Made by a program: the position numbers and the translations under genes
Source of the DNA: Microcyclospora pomicola
Lineage: Eukaryota; Ascomycota; Dothideomycetes; Capnodiales
Assembly (NCBI GenBank): GCA_002786065.1
Contig: NHNY01000025.1
Location: 1 to 64,000, forward strand
Reading direction: 5' to 3'
DNA: 64,000 nt
Shown: piece after piece, positions 1 through 10,533 of the stretch
Layout of the letters: every line of letters begins with the position of its first letter
Numbering within the stretch: the first letter of the stretch is position 1
The notes under the pieces: model-generated
Databases searched by the model: none
Told to the model about the DNA's origin: nothing
What the model saw: only the letters and a program-made list of their open reading frames with translations

Positions 1-90
1 CCCTAACCCTAACCCTAACCCTAACCCTAACCCTAACCCTAACCCTAACCCTAACCCTAACCCTAACCCTAACCCTAACCCTAACCCTAA
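1..90. repeat. Telomere, 15 x CCCTAA
   Basis: Fifteen uninterrupted copies of CCCTAA fill the first 90 bases, the C-rich strand of the TTAGGG telomere typical of filamentous fungi. The orientation (C-rich strand reading inward 5' to 3') shows that this is a left chromosome end and not an interstitial tract. Confidence 0.98.
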
Positions 91-210
91 GTCCTTACTA
101 TTCTAGTCTAACGACTTTATAGTAACTAGTGACTTCTAGCTCTATAATAATATTAAAAGTATCGCTAGCTAGCGACACTTTACTATTCTTAACTCTAATC
201 TGCTCTAGAT

Positions 211-398
211 TGTTTTATAAACTAAAGTCGATACTCTAGTAGTTAGAGGTCGGACGGCTCTTCTACGTAAGGCTATTCTACTCCGGAGTGTTCTATAAAC
301 TAAAGTCGATGCTCTAGTAGTTAGAGGTCGGATAGCTCTTCTATATAAGGCTATTCTACTATAGAGTGTTTTATAAACTAAAGTCGATACTCTAGTAG
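211..398. repeat. 78-bp tandem repeat, about 2.4 copies
   Basis: Units begin at 211, 289 and 367 (period exactly 78) with the shared start TGTTYTATAAACTAAAGTCG; the third copy breaks off near 398. Of the differences between units 1 and 2 (for example ACGG/ATAG, TACGTA/TATATA, CCGG/ATAG), all but one are C/T or G/A transitions, as expected from RIP or methylation decay. Confidence 0.85.
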
Positions 399-691
399 AT
401 AACTACGTCGCGTGTCTAGCTAAGACGATAAACACGATCGATAGCCTATTACTCGACACTAGGGTTAAACTATAGCTCTATTATATAAACGTTACTAGCA
501 GCTGTAAGATTAAGACCCTATCTACTAGCTTTAATTAAGATAACTATAACGATAATGTTAGGGTCGGTCTTAAACTACTCTATAACTATAGTATGTTGCT
601 TAATAGACATTGTACTATCTAAATATAGGTAGCTAATATCGATAGTATTGAGAGCGACCTCGATAAGATCTAAGTAGGTTGTCTAGCTACT

Positions 692-822
692 AAAGATTAC
701 GCTTCTAATAGGCGGTTCGCTAGATAGTAGTTTAACAGTCGCGCGAGCAGACTCTTAAAGATTACGCTTCTAATAGGTAGTTCGCTAGGTAGCAGTTTAG
801 CAGTCGCGCGAGCAGACTCTTA
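692..822. repeat. 65-bp tandem repeat, 2 copies
   Basis: Units start at 692 and 757, sharing AAAGATTACGCTTCTAATAG at the start and a GCGCGAGCAGACTCTTA end. The five differences I count between copies are all transitions in both directions. A third copy begins briefly after 822 but does not continue. Confidence 0.85.
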
Positions 823-1397
823 TAGATTGGCTAGCAATTTCTTAACCTTTATTAGATAGCTATTCTACTCCGAAGATTAAGCGTAGAAGATAAGTTACTA
901 TTCTCTTTATAATAAATAAGAGTATAGTACCTTAGAATATATAATATATACTAGTTAAAGCAGCGTAGTAAATTCGTGCTTAGATATATATAGTATGCTC
1001 TATATTACTATATTATATAGATAAACTTTACCTAGATTTCGTGTACCTTTATATCGATGTAATATCTAAACAATATATTAGAACATATAGAACTATAAGA
1101 AGAGTATAGGTAGAATTAAGTTACATTATATATATCTCGATTTCAGACTATTTAACCGGAGGACGAGCGAGTAATAGAATGTCGACAATAGAGTATTAGC
1201 TTTTATAAAAAGGTCGGTGCACGCTCGACTTTTATATGTAAAATCCGAACAAGAGTATGTCTTTTTTCCTAGAATAGTAGGTAGTGTTGAGTCAGATCTC
1301 CATGCTATCGTCTCTTCGATCTCCTCACCACCAGCGACCGAATGCCACCCGGACCCACTACCAGCGACCAACTGTCATCAGCCCGACGTTACGGGAC

Positions 1398-3098
1398 TTA
1401 GAGCAAAGCCCGTAGCTTTCCAAAGTCCAAGGAACCCAGGCCAGTTGCAGGGTCCCATCCTTTCGTTGCACTGTAGCCGGCGGAGTTGCAGCCCTGATTG
1501 CTGCCAGCCGTGATGTCGCGCAGTGCTGTTTTCCCGCTCGTCGAGTAAAGCAACGGGTTGATGAAGCCCAGGGTCGCTTTGCCCTCGCTGATGCGGTAAT
1601 CATTAAGTACGCCCACCAGTGCTGCCCAGGATGGTGCTGAGGCAGAGGTACCGTATACATTGTACAGATCGCTGTTCACGATGACCTGGAAGTTCTTGCT
1701 AATGAGCGAGATATCCGGGAATCCGCGGTTGTTAGGATTGTACAGGCCGCTATATTTGTTCCCAAGGAATTTGATGTATGCAGCCGTATCATTCTTCTGG
1801 TATGATGGAGTCGCAAAGTGACCGCTGAATCCTCCGCCAGAGGACGCACGTGCGTTTGGCTCGGGAAATTGAGCTACGACTTCTGTCGTACCATTGAACT
1901 GGGAACCGCCTACAGATGTGATCCAAGGACAGGCAGCAGGCCACTGCGCGTAGAAGCCATTGTTGCAGCTTGGCTCGTTGAGTCCGCCCACACCGAAGTC
2001 GCCAGAGGAGAAGAAGACCGAGATACCAAGCGAGCCAGCTTTCATGAATTCGTTGCAGACCCGATTGAGATAGGAGCCAGAGAACTCCTGCTCCTCGCCT
2101 CCGTAGGAGGTGGACACAGATGTGGGTGGACTCGACGTGGACGTCAGGTAGCTGGCAAAGTTTGCGATTTCGTCTTGGAAGTCGTTGCCGGATGGTCCGC
2201 ATGCCAAATATTGCGACGGATTGGGACTTGACAATGCGCCCAGGTACTGGGTGTCGAGATTTCCCTCCAAAAGAGTGTCTTCATCGCCCGATCCCTCGTT
2301 CTCCCCGCCTGAGATTGAGACGTCTTGGAAGTCCTTCAAGCTCGATTGATAGCTTTGGCCAAACTGCTGGTAGTCGCTGTGAGATGCAGCGACCTGGATC
2401 AACTCTGTACTTGCCACAAGCGCGTTACCCTTGCTTGTGTAGTCGACATTATAGAGTGAGCGAATACAAGCTGGGGTGACCGCATTCGTGTTGCAGGATG
2501 CACGTTTCTCGACGAGCTCGTCCTCTGCTTCCGAAACTCCTGGAGATATCTTGGAGTAGAATGCTGTGGTCGGGGTGATCATGTCAATCATGCTATGCAG
2601 AGACTCTGGAATAGAGTACTGCAGGGTACGTGGTACGATGCGGTTCTGAGTAGTATGGAGAAAGCTCTCGTACTTGGCGTTCAACAAAGTCTCCATTGTC
2701 GAGACCGGGACCGAGAATTCTATCCAGTCTGAAGAGGGTTGGGTGAAATTCTTGATGCCTGCCCCAAGAAGCCAGGCCTTGACTGCAGCGACGTTTGTCG
2801 CTGGAGGGGCAGCATACGCATCGACTTCGGATTGAGTCAGCCATCTCCCATAATTTGGACTCTCTGGGTCGGCAATATCCAATAACTTGGCCTGTAGGCC
2901 CTCGATGTCGCCCTGCCTCAACCCGATCTGGGCCTTGATGGTGTTGCTTCTGCTTGCCTGACCCTGAGACACCCAATTGTTGGGAATCTGTTCCAGCGTT
3001 TCAAAGATGGAAAGAGATCCGAGAGGTGGTATGCTCAGTGGCACTGCCAGTGCGCTGAAAGCGAAAGAGATCGAAAGTACGAGCTTGGATGGACCCAT
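1398..3098 (-). CDS. Secreted sedolisin (S53 serine-carboxyl peptidase, tripeptidyl-peptidase type)
   Basis: A single-exon 566-aa protein, the gene nearest the telomere and transcribed towards it. A signal peptide (about residues 1-20, LVLSISFAFSALAVP) is followed by a pro-kumamolisin activation domain to about residue 200, ending in a Lys-Arg processing site just before ASCNTNAVTPAC. The mature catalytic domain carries the S53 residues: Glu278 and Asp282 in EGNLD, oxyanion Asp367 in SSGDFG, and nucleophile Ser487 in GTSASAP. The DITAG and GWDPATGLGS segments near the end match the calcium site. Length and order are normal, so it looks active. S53 enzymes work at acidic pH, releasing tripeptides or cutting internally, and serve extracellular protein digestion. 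Tripeptidyl versus endopeptidase activity cannot be told from sequence alone. Confidence 0.93.
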   Translation of the reverse strand: MGPSKLVLSISFAFSALAVPLSIPPLGSLSIFETLEQIPNNWVSQGQASRSNTIKAQIGLRQGDIEGLQAKLLDIADPESPNYGRWLTQSEVDAYAAPPATNVAAVKAWLLGAGIKNFTQPSSDWIEFSVPVSTMETLLNAKYESFLHTTQNRIVPRTLQYSIPESLHSMIDMITPTTAFYSKISPGVSEAEDELVEKRASCNTNAVTPACIRSLYNVDYTSKGNALVASTELIQVAASHSDYQQFGQSYQSSLKDFQDVSISGGENEGSGDEDTLLEGNLDTQYLGALSSPNPSQYLACGPSGNDFQDEIANFASYLTSTSSPPTSVSTSYGGEEQEFSGSYLNRVCNEFMKAGSLGISVFFSSGDFGVGGLNEPSCNNGFYAQWPAACPWITSVGGSQFNGTTEVVAQFPEPNARASSGGGFSGHFATPSYQKNDTAAYIKFLGNKYSGLYNPNNRGFPDISLISKNFQVIVNSDLYNVYGTSASAPSWAALVGVLNDYRISEGKATLGFINPLLYSTSGKTALRDITAGSNQGCNSAGYSATKGWDPATGLGSLDFGKLRALL

Positions 3099-4902
3099 AC
3101 TGAGCGGCTGAGATTATTCGTTAAGTGGTTCTGATGATGGGCTTGGGACTGGTCAGCTCGGGCATAGCTGGCCATACTTATAGCCATTCTGGCACTGTAA
3201 GCACGAGAGACTGCGAACTTGTCCTTGCCTGTTGAGGAAGCTTAGGTGAGCTGTTGGCGCATCACGAACGCGGTGTTGTAGAGCTCGCGGTACCGTCCAA
3301 ATCGGCCTTAGCAGAGATGATCGACATGCTTGTGGTCCCCAGCTCGATGTACGAAAGGGATCCATGCATTGGTGAACGCAAATCGATACATATAAGAGGA
3401 AGGTCCTGTGAACCAAGATAAGATTCTGGTCGATGTATGCTCAGTCTGCAAGGTCCGCTCATTTCGTGACTGGCGCTAGAATCATCAGGTGTGCCTTGAC
3501 ATCGAAGCGACCTGCTTCTTCCGTCAAGCTTTCTGATTATGATACATACCTGTAGGTAGGACCGCAGAGACACGCCTGTCGGCTACAATGCATCGGGAAG
3601 GTCAGGGCTCCTATGACTCGGAGTTGGAACTTTATCGGTTTTGCTGGATGCAATGTCCCAGGATGGTTGTGTGGTTTCGTGTTCCGGCGCGCGGTTTACA
3701 GAACATGTAAGCTTGAAGGCGCTTGAACGCCAGACAGATGATCGACGAACCCGCGCAGATCATCTCAAACCTTATCCTTACTGCCAGAGGTCGTCCCAAA
3801 GATAATGCACCCACCTCAACGCGGCAGACTTGCGACGCGATACGTTTGTAGTGTAGCCGATATTATTGACGTAAATGCGGCGCGTACGACTTCTCGTACG
3901 TACCCTTTCGTGCGTAATCTTCGTATTTGGAGCATGACCAAGCTTGAAAATCATTTGCTTGTCCGAGAAGACAACATTCCATGTAAGAAGTCATCAGACT
4001 GGGCAGCAGCATCAGTCCCCATTCGCTGAGCTCTGACGCAGCGCTGAGTTACTTGCTATCTGGTATATACCAGTCGTTGCTACAAGTGAGCAAGTATGGG
4101 GGATGCACAACTTGCAGGCATGGAAGCCATTGGTCAGGCAGTAATCATGAGCTTGAGAATTGAGGATAAGCTACCGTGACTGCAAGCTGGACAGCTACGC
4201 TTGATCAGGCAGGTTGATACAAGCTTGTTAACCGAGGAATGTCCATCAAGATCGTAGACTTCAACTCGGGTACAGAGATCGGGTATGCTCAAGCTTCACG
4301 TCAAGGCGAAAGAGTTTTCCGATGGTGGTCCCCAAAGATCCAAAGCGGTCGGCCTACTCGTCATCCGAAGTTTGCGGTAGATAATGTTTCGACGTGTTCC
4401 GCAGGTGATCATCATGCTCTCGTTGATGCCGAGACTTGGCGATGATCAACGCATGTACTCTCATGGCCGGGTCAGTGCTATGCTTGAGATTTACATTCAT
4501 GAATTCCGCCATGCATCACACGGCCTTGATCCGTGGGTGTTTCAAGGCCAGGTGTCAAGCTCTCGACCTGCCTCCATGAATACATATCGATCCTATTTGC
4601 ATTGGCCAGAGAAGCTCAATATTGCGCACCGCCTCTACTGTTGGCAGATCTGTTGGCGTCATGCTTGTAGATTTCAGGTGGCCTATAGCGTAGTCGACTT
4701 GGTCACTAAGGTAGGTTGTCCTTATTTCGGACCGTGTGATGTCTCCAGTAGATGGTCGCATCATATGTTTCGCCGGCTGGTGAGTATCACCTATCCTCAT
4801 CGCAGCGCACTTATTATGACGAGCATGCATGTAGACATGCAGGTACATGGACTATACGTGTATGAAGACACGGTTGAGTTCCAAGTGGACGATTCAAGTC
4901 GC
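3099..4902. other. Intergenic, no supported gene
   Basis: About 1.8 kb between the sedolisin promoter and the DENN gene. Only short open frames occur (the longest is 175 codons at 4384-4911, plus strand). None resembles a known protein, and their composition (rich in His, Arg, Trp, Cys) looks like chance translation. The first few hundred bases presumably hold the sedolisin promoter. Confidence 0.5.
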
Positions 4903-4912
4903 GTCACGTGAC
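4903..4912. promoter_or_regulatory. Palindromic E-box GTCACGTGAC upstream of the DENN gene
   Basis: A perfect 10-bp palindrome with a CACGTG core, about 95 bp before the DENN gene ATG at 5007. TCACGTGA is the kind of site bound by fungal bHLH factors (Cbf1 or SREBP-like families). Function here is inferred only from motif and position. Confidence 0.3.
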
Positions 4913-5006
4913 TGTCTTGAAGACATGCAAGTCGGGACGCCTCGATCGCAAGATTGAGCCTCTTAGATCTTGGCATACTTCCAGTATTGAGGTGAGGGCC
5001 TGAGGG

Positions 5007-6591
5007 ATGGCGACTACCCTGTTGGCCCCGCTCGCAGGGTTGTTCCTTGTGGTCTTCGACCAGAAAATTGGGTAAGTGCATCGCTCTCCCGCGCAAACCT
5101 GGCTTCCCGGTCCTGACTTTGACGTTTTGAGCGACTCACAGCTACAAAATTGCCTGGCAGCGCAGCAACGATGTTCGACTCGACGGCGTCGAGTACAAAT
5201 GCCTCGCTTCTGGATTACACGAGCTCGACAAGGATCTTGTGTATTTTGTGCACGACGATGCATATTTGGGGTTCTCTGCATATCGCCGACGGGCAGCAGA
5301 TGCAAGCGAAAGAGGAGCTCGGTTCTTGGCAATAGGCGTGCTGGTCGACGTTGAGAGCGACGCTGGGAACGTGAGTGGCTACGCTATGCGACTTGAAGAT
5401 GCGGCGGAGAAGCTGCTGGACTCGTACAACAATACGGGAGTCCTTGAACAATTCTGGGACGAACACAGGACGAAGGGGCGTATAGCCACCGATCAACATC
5501 ATCCAGACCCCAGCCAGTTACCTCCATCCATCACGCCTTATCACCCGGCGCGTGGGATGCTGGATGTTCTAGACGTACTTGGGCCCCTACTCTTTCCACT
5601 ACACCGCGCTGCCTTGTTGCGGAAGCGAATCCTGGTATTAGGCTCAGCCCCTGTACGAGCCAGCTGTGAGATGGTATACGCACTGTCAATACTCTCGGAC
5701 ATACCGCTAGAGATTATTGAAGATGTTCTACAAGACACCACGGAAGTGCGAGCTAGAGCACGAATAAGGCGACTGTACAATGTCGGTATCCATGACATTG
5801 ATCAGCTTTCGCCTAAGAAGGAAACTTCAGCTTCGGGATGGGTGGCATGTACGACCGATGCTATTCTAGAACATAAGACAGAGCTTTGGGATGTCCTTGT
5901 TGATCTGCCCAATCATAGGCATAGCCGTTTGCCGGGTGTTCGCACGAGCAAGGGTAAGATCGTAAGGGCTACGCAGCGTGATCTGAAACGATACCAAACA
6001 CTTCGAAGCGAGATCGAACGCTCTGAATTGCCGCCAGCTTACAGCGACCAAGATGAAGAAGAGACTGATGGAGATCAAAGACCATTGCTTCGACGCCGCT
6101 CTTCACACGCGGGGGTGAAGTATCAATCCGCGGGTGAGGAGGATATCACCGAGCCAGTGACATGGTCAACGGTGGCCTACAATGGCTTGGTGTGGTGGGC
6201 CTCCGCTGGCGAGCAAAATGCTTGGGAAAACGAAGACGAGGTCGCAGAACCAGGGCTATCTCGTGATACTTCTGAGCTGCTGGCGTCGATGAGTAGTGAT
6301 CACTTACAGGTTTGGCGGACGGCGACGATAGTAAAGTCCTATTGCGACCACAACAGCTCCCTCGTCTTCAGAACCCTTGGTCATGTCGTCGCAAACGCAA
6401 ATGATGCGACCCAAGCAGGCTCGGAAGACGAGAACATCATAGTCACTGATGATGAGGCGAAGAAGATGGGATTCGACAGCTGGCACGAAGGCGACAGAGA
6501 CTTCATCGTCGAAACAGCACGCCTATGGTTCGGACGGGAGGCGCAAGTGCAATCGAGTGAGATGCGGATCTGTGGGATAAAGATCTGCTAA
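5007..6591 (+). CDS. DENN-type protein, LCHN/Anr2 (AVL9-related, DUF4484) family
   Basis: Two exons, 5007-5071 and 5142-6591, separated by a 70-nt intron (GTAAGT...CACAG), give 504 aa. The 22-codon first exon is needed to complete the conserved N-terminus: VVFDQKIGYKIAWQRSNDV spans the junction through a split Gly codon. The N-terminal half (about 1-190) is the DENN-like Avl9/LCHN module, with RKRILVLGSAPVRASCEMVYALS near the middle. A low-complexity acidic and Ser/Arg linker follows, then a C-terminal block (about 300-504) typical of DUF4484. DENN proteins generally act as Rab GTPase regulators in membrane traffic. The exact Rab partner is unknown for this fungal family. Confidence 0.75.
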
Positions 6592-6922
6592 TCATGACTG
6601 CCGTTCAGATGTACCTCATATGTATATGCACTGTACCATAGCTACGTATAGCTACCTTGTGTAGATCGGACTCTCTACATGAACACAACGTCAGCGATCA
6701 GAGTCTGTCTTGATACAATAGAATGATATTCATGTATTTATAGTCTACGTGCAATGAAGTGGTTGTTGCGAACCTGAAATCTTGGCGAAAACTGCGTCAT
6801 ACGCCGACCCCTCGACTCATAATATATTGTAGGCCCCGACCTACATGCATGTACACCCCGCCTACGGCTGATTCTGTTTGTTCCCCAGGCCTGTCTAAAG
6901 TAAAATCACTTCCATTCTGAAG

Positions 6923-7912
6923 ATGCCGTCTGCGCAGATCAATCAGCCTTCGAATCAGATTCGACTCACCAACGTCTCGCTGGTACGCCTGAAAAAGGGC
7001 AAAAAACGCTTCGAGATCGCGTGCTATAAAAACACCGTCACATCTTTTCGCGCCGGCCATGAGACCGACCTGGATAATGTGCTACAGATACCCAATGTGT
7101 TCCTGAACGTGTCGAAAGGGCAGGTGGCGCCGAACGATGACCTGAAGAAGTCTTTTCCCAATATGTCGCGGGACGAAGTGGTGCTGGAGATCCTGCGGAA
7201 GGGCGAGATCCAGGTCGGAGAGAAGGAGCGCGGACAAGAACTTGAGCGTGTACACAAGGAAGTTCTGGAGATCGTGGCAGGACGGCTGGTGGATCCAAAG
7301 AGCAAGCGAGTGTATACGGCCGGCATGATCGAGAAGGCTTTGGATCAGTTGTCAAGTCAAGGCGGACATGCTGGGCGTCAGGCAGGAAAGGGGAAGGATG
7401 ACGGTACAGTCACTGACAGAAGTAAGAGCCGGGACCAAACTGGGACGGCAGAAGGTTCGAGCACGTCAGGGAAAGATGGCGTGGACGGTGAGGATGGATC
7501 CGAATCGAAGGTGGAGAAGCCAAAGCCAAAGTGGACAGGCGTTACGACAAACAAGTCTGCCAAATCACAGGCACTGGAAGCAATGAAGGCTCTGATTGCA
7601 CACCAGCCGATACCTGTTGCTCGAGCAAGGATGAGATTGAGAGTAACATGCCCAACGTCAATACTGAAACAAAACGTGAAGTCGGCCCCCGGAGCAGAAG
7701 GAGAGGAAGCACAGAAGAGCTCCGTCAAGGACAAAATATTAAGCTATGTCGAACAAGTTGAAACCCAAGACGTAATGGGAGAGGAGTGGGAGGTGGTCGG
7801 GTTTGTGGAGCCTGGCAGCTTCAAGGTATTGTCCGAGTTCATCAGCACTCAGACGAAGGGCAGGGCGCGGGCGGAGGTGCTCGATATGGCTGTTACCCAT
7901 CAAGAAGATTAG
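6923..7912 (+). CDS. SDO1: Ribosome maturation protein SDO1 (SBDS homologue)
   Basis: A 329-aa intronless gene 331 bp after the DENN gene. Residues 10-100 form the SBDS/FYSH domain (IRLTNVSLVRLKKGKKRFEI, then FLNVSKGQVA). Residues about 105-150 are the helical domain II (RVYTAGMIEKALDQL). The C-terminal ferredoxin-like domain III follows from about 215 (IPVARARMRLRV, then WEVVGFVEPGSFKVL). SDO1 works with the GTPase Efl1 to release Tif6/eIF6 from pre-60S subunits in the cytoplasm. The family norm is about 250 aa. The extra length is a charged, low-complexity Gly/Ser/Asp/Lys insert at about 150-205 between domains II and III. The start is the first ATG and fits the family N-terminus. Confidence 0.95.
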   Translation: MPSAQINQPSNQIRLTNVSLVRLKKGKKRFEIACYKNTVTSFRAGHETDLDNVLQIPNVFLNVSKGQVAPNDDLKKSFPNMSRDEVVLEILRKGEIQVGEKERGQELERVHKEVLEIVAGRLVDPKSKRVYTAGMIEKALDQLSSQGGHAGRQAGKGKDDGTVTDRSKSRDQTGTAEGSSTSGKDGVDGEDGSESKVEKPKPKWTGVTTNKSAKSQALEAMKALIAHQPIPVARARMRLRVTCPTSILKQNVKSAPGAEGEEAQKSSVKDKILSYVEQVETQDVMGEEWEVVGFVEPGSFKVLSEFISTQTKGRARAEVLDMAVTHQED

Positions 7913-8986
7913 TCTTTGGTGGTTTTAGCATTCGGTTTTGCAGCGTTCAAGCGGAAGTGTGGGCATATCACACTTGATGGAAATGATGCGTGGTCCGGCT
8001 GAACATATGATCGTCTCGCATCCACTATTGTCATGTATGACGAAGCTGCTCATCAGGAAACGATTGATTATGTGGTAGCAATGACTCCAAGACTTGTTCT
8101 TATGTCTCGCAAATTATGGTCGGCGACTCATTGCACAGCTTCAGCCTTGTGTATCTGATTGCTATCAACATGTAGAGGGAAACATGATGCAAGTTATCAC
8201 ATGTACTGATGTTTCCGTCGTGGAGATTCACAATGGACCCGGTTTCGCACAGAGTAAACATGACTCCCGCTCAGTAATTTGTGAAGTCGTTGGCAGCGAT
8301 GTCATGACCCAGCTTCGCTCTTGACTCAAAGCCAGCCGGCGAACATCGACTCCCCTTCACTAATGGTAGTGAATTGCCATCAACAGTAGGCGCCTTCGTC
8401 ACAGGCGCTGTGCTGATGGTATGGGAGGAGATGGCAGCAATGAGGACCAGCGCCTGGCGGTGATGCTGGGGCAGCGTGATCAACGATAATGGGGACTCCA
8501 GACCCAGTACAAACTCTGAAGCCGTCAGTGCCTGCATAGGGAGTCAGGCGAGACAATCCAGTGCAGAATCGAACCTAGGAAGGTGATCAAGGAGAGTGTG
8601 TATCGAGGTCTGGAGGGACATGAAAAGAATGGTGTCGCCAGGTCGAGCCGGGTGGCGATGTATGGCTCAGTACCAGCAGAGCTAAAATCTAAAGTCGACG
8701 CTTCTCTTGCCGATGCAACACCCAGCCAGTGTCCTGCGCGATTGAGCATGTCAAGAGAATGCTTGATCACAAAGATGTCTACCTCTCCCAGGCAGATACC
8801 GTATTGATGGAGCAAGTTTTCCTCCGAAGATGATCTGGAGTTCAGGATCGTGGCTCGGCTCGATACGAGCATGAGCGGTATCGACGTCTGTGCTGTCCGA
8901 AGCCACGATCCTGAGATCGAATCATTTCTGTTACCACCACCAGAGCGAGGGATACATCTCACTCCAAGCCCCATGACCATTGGGAT
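7913..8986. other. Intergenic with one unrecognised 151-codon frame
   Basis: About 1.07 kb between SDO1 and the stop of the BAHD gene. On the minus strand, 8525-8980 is open for 151 codons beginning 7 nt after the BAHD stop. Its C-terminal part (REASTLDFSSAGTEPYIATR, then a hydrophobic end) looks somewhat protein-like, and a further 88-codon frame (8271-8537) overlaps its end. I do not recognise either and cannot fit a convincing intron between them. They may be a relic or the 3' UTR of the acyltransferase. Confidence 0.3.
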
Positions 8987-10533
8987 CTAGATCAATGTAC
9001 CCGGCCTCGTTAAGTCCGCCTCGATCACCGCCCAAGTCGCTTGACGCAAACTCGCAAGAATCCAGTAATTCTCGCCATGGTCCTTACCTAGCAGAGCGAA
9101 GATGTTGGCAGGAGGGCGCTTGGATCCAAGCGCTTGCATGTCATGAAACACCATTGTGCCTGGGGGATTGCTTCGCGCTGTGCCTGTCTCGCCCGAATGC
9201 ACGACAGCAGGGCTGAAATCTGCCGCGCTGAACATATTCGCACGCCCCCAATTGGTCATGGCGACGAGGGCTGCATTCGGAGGTCCAGGTAGGATCAACG
9301 TTCCACGTCCTCGATCGGCTCTTTGTCGAAGCTCAGACAGATAAGCAAGCACCTGCTCCTCGCTCGCTTGTTCCACAAGTTGCTGTCGGACCTCGAGCGC
9401 AACATGGCCCAAAGACGAAAGTGCTTGAGCCGCAGACAAGCTTGTAACGGCGTAGATGTTCGAGTTCTGAATGAACACGCCCAAAGCACTGATCATGGAC
9501 GGAAGGCGATATCTGACATTGAGCGCCTGCAACACCATCACCGGACGGTAAGATCGCAATGAGGCGGCGACCGAGCGTGCAGACCAAGCTGTGAGCACAT
9601 CACCGTCGCTGATGAAGACTTTTTCATCTCCAGACACAGACCGGGCATCGAAAAGAGCTTTTTCTCGTAAGGTATGCATGGTATCTGCGCTCAGGAAGAT
9701 GTGTCGAAGTTGCACATCACCCATCCACCAATCTCGCAGCATGTCTCTCACAAAATACAGTCCCATTCTGCATAGCCCAAGCATGTTAAGCCGCCTCGAT
9801 CCTAGGATAAATCGCTCCGCGTTTACACTGGACGTATCGAGGGCTTCGCAGATTGCATCGTGGCGGGCACCAGCCAGAGGCGGCACCTCTGATTCTCGCC
9901 CGGCTAGCACGAGAGACCAAGCACGTAACAGAGCACCTTGCCCCATCGCGTCTGTCATTGTGTGCGGGAAGGATAGCGCTACAAGAGTTGCATTGTTGAA
10001 GGAAGTGACAGAAAGCGAAAGTTGCGGTACGTCTCTCCGCAGGAAGTCGTCAAGTGTCGCCGGGGTGTCTCCGCCTGATACAAACTTCCAGAACCCGGCT
10101 GGCCTTTCGTGCACAGAAGAGAAGTGAGGAGTGTTGGGTATATCCTTGGCAAGCACGTGTTCATCGATACTCATTGCGAACTCCTTGTAGCGATACGTGA
10201 CGGCTGGCCGCTCCGTCGTAAACGGACAAGGTACATAAATCTCAAGCTGGCCTGATTTCTGATGAGCAAGCGTTAGCACCAGCTACATGAGTAACTTCAA
10301 TCACAGCACACCTTCAGTCTCAATCGACCTCCGAGCTTCCGCCAGTCGCCAATGTTGAGAAGTCTCTCCAAGGCAACATGGAGCAGATCCGCGTCCAGAA
10401 CGTCATTGAATCGCAACGTCCAGCCCATGACCAAGGAACGATGAACTTTGAGATTGTCAATGGTGTGTACTGGGTAGATCTCGTCTTCTTCGAACAGCAA
10501 GCTCTTTCGAATGGCCATGTTGTCGTCCATCAT
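8987..10533 (-). CDS. BAHD-type acyltransferase (fungal transferase family)
   Basis: Two exons on the minus strand: 10312-10533 and 8987-10258, with a 53-nt intron 10259-10311 (GTGTGC...CTAAC...CAG), about 497 aa. The first exon gives the family N-terminal block ending RLLNIGDWRKLGGRLRLK; the second continues KSGQLEIYVPCPF. The catalytic HxxxD motif is HTMTD (His173, Asp177). The usual structural DFGWG motif near the C-terminus is replaced by a looser TNWGRANMF. These soluble enzymes move acyl groups from acyl-CoA to alcohol or amine acceptors and often belong to secondary metabolism or detoxification; the acceptor cannot be inferred. Met codons at 10533 and 10530 are in tandem; an in-frame ATG at 10608 would add 25 residues. 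The donor GTGTGC is weak, but the frame is open only if the intron is removed. Confidence 0.8.

Larger units (their letters stand above)
91..1250. repeat. AT-rich RIP-like subtelomeric sequence
   Basis: No credible gene lies here. The sequence is rich in TA dinucleotides (ctag, tata, taat) and poor in CA/TG, while CG is still present. That is the signature left by repeat-induced point mutation acting on CpA. It holds two short degenerate tandem repeats, listed separately. Composition returns to gene-like around 1250-1300. The family of any parent repeat cannot be recognised. Confidence 0.7.

Noticed and set aside
4384-4911. 175-codon plus-strand frame upstream of the DENN gene
   Set aside because: Composition is random-like, with many His, Trp, Cys and Arg; no motif or conserved block.
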